This document shows, one piece after another, positions 5,659-7,202 of a stretch of 7,202 nt of DNA. A program made the position numbers and the translations under genes. The stretch is from JAGQTE01 sp964648005 (GTDB lineage Bacteria; Actinomycetota; Acidimicrobiia; Acidimicrobiales; Acidimicrobilacustridaceae), in the NCBI GenBank assembly GCA_964648005.1, contig CAZYKR010000228.1, forward strand, positions 1 to 7,202, written 5' to 3'. Positions within the stretch are counted from its first letter, which is position 1. Every line of letters begins with the position of its first letter. Below the pieces are notes generated by a model. That model saw only the letters and a program-made list of their open reading frames with translations. It made no database searches and was not told the origin of the DNA.

Positions 5659-6857
5659 CGCGCCACCTCACCGACCTGGATGCGCAGCTCGACCGCGACG
5701 GCGTCGAGCAGGTCGCCCTCGAGCGGAGCGCCGAGTTGGTACGTGATGAGCGTGTCGTCGGCCCAGACCACGAGGTGCATGGGTCCGTCGGCTCCCTCGG
5801 GCGTGTAGGCGAAGCCCTGCTCGTGCGAGGGTACGACGACGTTCGGACCGGCGGCGGATCGTATGTGGTCGGCCGCCGCCTGCGCCGCCGCGGCCGAATC
5901 GAACCGAAGGGCGACGAAGTCCAGGTCGGAAACGATCAGCCCCGTGCCCGTCCCGCGTGCGCTCTCGGTCGCGCCGGCACCGACGCCCGTGCCCTCGAGC
6001 CCGAGCTCCGTCTCGATCTCCGTCGATCCGAGGTCCTCACCCTCGATCGACGCCCTGAGCAGCTCGCTGCCGACGAGCGCGTTGACGAGGGACGGACGTG
6101 CCGCCGTGGTCGTTGGCGTCGTGGCGCCGGGCGTCGGGCGCGACCAGCCCGGCGGGGTCAAGGCGTCGGCCATCGTCGCCGGATCGGCGTCGGCGGGTAG
6201 GAGGGCGATCGTCATGCCCTGCCCGTCCTGGTAGAAGCGGGCATCGGCCGGCGCCGTCGCGACGAACGGTGCCGTCGCTGCGTCCCACGGACCGGGGTCG
6301 AACAGGACCACGGACGTGGTGGCGGGTGCGCCACCGCAGTCGTCCACGGTGGTGCCGTCGGGGAGCGTCAGCCCGCCGGGTCGGACCTCGAGCCCGATCG
6401 AGTCGGTGAACACGGCCAGGGTCGCCCGCTCGCCGGTGGCGAGCTCGTCGCGCGGTGCGATGAGCAGCTCGCCGTTGCCGAGGGTGCTGATCCCGGCGTC
6501 GTTGCTGGTCTGCTCCGGGAACGGCTCGATGAAGCGGTCACAGACCCACACCCCATAGGTGGCGGTCCAAGAGGTACCGACGACGGGCTCGGCATCCCAC
6601 GCGTGCAGGTTCGGCCGCTGCTCGTCCGGGCGCCCCAGGTCCGTTGGGTCGAACGCGGTCGACGTGGGCGCGGGCAGCGGGATCGATCTCTGTGGACCGG
6701 CGCCCATCGAGGTCAGCCCGGCGAAGACCACCGTCGCTGCCATCCACAGGACGAGCAACGCCACCACTGCACCGGCGACGATCCACCCGTCGCTCGACCG
6801 ACTCGCCGCGGGACGGGCCCACGGTCGGCCGCCGCCCGGGTTCGGTCCGCCCACCAC
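5655..6857 (-). CDS. Membrane-anchored extracytoplasmic protein, one-module paralogue of the downstream secreted protein
   Basis: A 400-residue protein of unknown function. Residues 1-24 are Gly/Pro/Arg-rich and probably cytoplasmic, 25-48 form one hydrophobic segment (WIVAGAVVALLVLWMAA onward), and the rest should lie outside. After a Pro/Thr-rich stretch comes the module: TYGVWVCDRFIEPF (100-113, C106), GISTLGNGELLIAP (122-135), ATLAVFTDSIGLE (145-157), VDDCGGAP (171-178, C174) and GMTIALLPADADP (214-226). C106 and C174 are 68 residues apart and probably pair. A Pro/Thr linker (240-255) and a Gly-rich linker (286-306) surround the start of the second domain, whose core FVALRFDSAAAAQAAADHI (314-332) resembles VTHLMLVELSTTTEARRLL of the neighbour. 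Two consecutive GTG codons (6857 and 6854) are candidate starts and neither has a clear ribosome binding site. It sits 44 bp behind a copper-type ATPase and overlaps the next gene by ATGA. No catalytic motif is recognised. Confidence 0.85.
   Translation of the reverse strand: MVGGPNPGGGRPWARPAASRSSDGWIVAGAVVALLVLWMAATVVFAGLTSMGAGPQRSIPLPAPTSTAFDPTDLGRPDEQRPNLHAWDAEPVVGTSWTATYGVWVCDRFIEPFPEQTSNDAGISTLGNGELLIAPRDELATGERATLAVFTDSIGLEVRPGGLTLPDGTTVDDCGGAPATTSVVLFDPGPWDAATAPFVATAPADARFYQDGQGMTIALLPADADPATMADALTPPGWSRPTPGATTPTTTAARPSLVNALVGSELLRASIEGEDLGSTEIETELGLEGTGVGAGATESARGTGTGLIVSDLDFVALRFDSAAAAQAAADHIRSAAGPNVVVPSHEQGFAYTPEGADGPMHLVVWADDTLITYQLGAPLEGDLLDAVAVELRIQVGEVAR
5663..5669 (-). promoter_or_regulatory. 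Ribosome binding site of the secreted two-module protein
   Basis: On the minus strand GAGGTGG lies 4 bp before ATG 5658, inside the end of the upstream membrane protein gene. It supports the ATGA-overlap start. Confidence 0.65.
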
Positions 6858-6869
6858 GGAGTGCAGCTT

Positions 6870-6886
6870 GGCACGGCCGCGGTGCC
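6870..6886. other. Short inverted repeat between the ATPase and membrane-protein genes
   Basis: GGCAC at 6870-6874 pairs with GTGCC at 6882-6886 around a 7-base loop, in the 44-bp spacer after the ATPase stop. The stem is only 5 bp and no T run follows on the minus strand, so it is at best a weak attenuator or terminator and could be chance in GC-rich DNA. Confidence 0.25.
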
Positions 6887-6901
6887 GAGATCTGGCGGAC
6901 G

Positions 6902-7202
6902 TCAGCGGCGGTAGCCGTGGAAGCGGCGCAGGCGTAGGCTGTTCGTCACGACGAAGACCGAGCTGAAGCCCATGGCCGCCGAGGCGATCATCGGGTTGAG
7001 GACGCCGGCAGCCGCGAGCGGGATGGCCGCCACGTTGTAGGCGAACGCCCAGAACAGGTTGCCCTTGATGGTGGCCAACGTCCGGCGGGAGAGGGCGATG
7101 GCATCGGCGGTGGCGCGCAGGTCGCCGCTGACGATCGTGAGGTCGCTGGCCTCGATCGCCACGTCCGTGCCCGTCCCGATGGCCACCCCGAGGTCCGCCT
7201 GG
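6902..7202 (-). CDS. Copper-type P1B ATPase, C-terminal end (partial; begins beyond the window)
   Basis: The last 99 residues of a heavy-metal translocating P-type ATPase. The fragment starts in the hinge of the P domain (VAIGTGTDVAIEASDLTIVS), which in the full protein follows a GDGxNDxxAL motif lying outside the window. It then has the two final membrane helices. The first contains NLFWAFAYN (fragment residues 48-56, with the YN pair) and the second MGFSS (77-81), followed by the basic tail LRLRRFHGYRR. YN in the seventh helix and MxxSS in the eighth are the copper(I) signature of the P1B-1 (CopA-like) group, so copper or silver export from the cytoplasm is the likely role. The stop is TGA at 6902-6904. 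The next gene on the same strand begins 44 bp downstream, so read-through or co-transcription is possible. The metal-binding N-terminus and the phosphorylation site cannot be seen. Confidence 0.93.
   Translation of the reverse strand, partial: QADLGVAIGTGTDVAIEASDLTIVSGDLRATADAIALSRRTLATIKGNLFWAFAYNVAAIPLAAAGVLNPMIASAAMGFSSVFVVTNSLRLRRFHGYRR

Noticed and set aside
1..7202. CRISPR array, tRNA, rRNA, insertion sequence or phage genes
   Set aside because: No spaced repeats, cloverleaf-like sequence, transposase motif or terminal inverted repeats were seen; nearly all bases are accounted for by metabolic and envelope genes.

Overview
The window is about 70% GC, with G or C at nearly every third codon position, GTG starts and tightly packed genes. 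This points to a high-GC actinobacterium. The family carried on the minus strand is one I associate with Acidimicrobiia-type genomes, but that taxonomic guess rests on memory and is only moderately secure. Two runs of exactly 10 N suggest a draft or metagenome scaffold whose gaps are placeholders.

Plus strand, 1-3413: a tightly coupled catabolic operon. A possible upstream gene ends at 56. It overlaps by 4 bp an iron-dependent alcohol dehydrogenase (53-1198), which overlaps by 4 bp a PuuD-like gamma-glutamyl amide hydrolase (1195-2004), which overlaps by 4 bp an NAD(P)-dependent aldehyde dehydrogenase (2001-3413). Alcohol dehydrogenase, aldehyde dehydrogenase and gamma-glutamyl hydrolase together look like the lower half of a gamma-glutamylation route. 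An alcohol-bearing glutamyl amide, for example gamma-glutamylethanolamide, would be oxidised twice and then split back to glutamate plus an amino acid. The glutamine-synthetase-like first enzyme is not in the window.

3414-3468: a 55-bp convergent intergenic spacer holding five tandem copies of a (G)GAGCCG unit.

Minus strand, 7202-3469: first the C-terminal end of a copper-type P1B ATPase (stop at 6902). Then comes a membrane-anchored extracytoplasmic protein (6857-5655). It overlaps by ATGA a secreted protein that starts at 5658 and is interrupted by both N gaps. The membrane protein and the secreted protein share the same two-part module: a domain with two conserved cysteines, followed by an alpha/beta-like domain. 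The secreted protein appears to carry this module twice, giving three divergent copies in about 3.4 kb. Only one copy keeps a His-rich motif (HTHGDGLIHIHP). I cannot name a function for this family. Its position behind a copper exporter makes an extracytoplasmic metal-related role a testable idea, not a conclusion.
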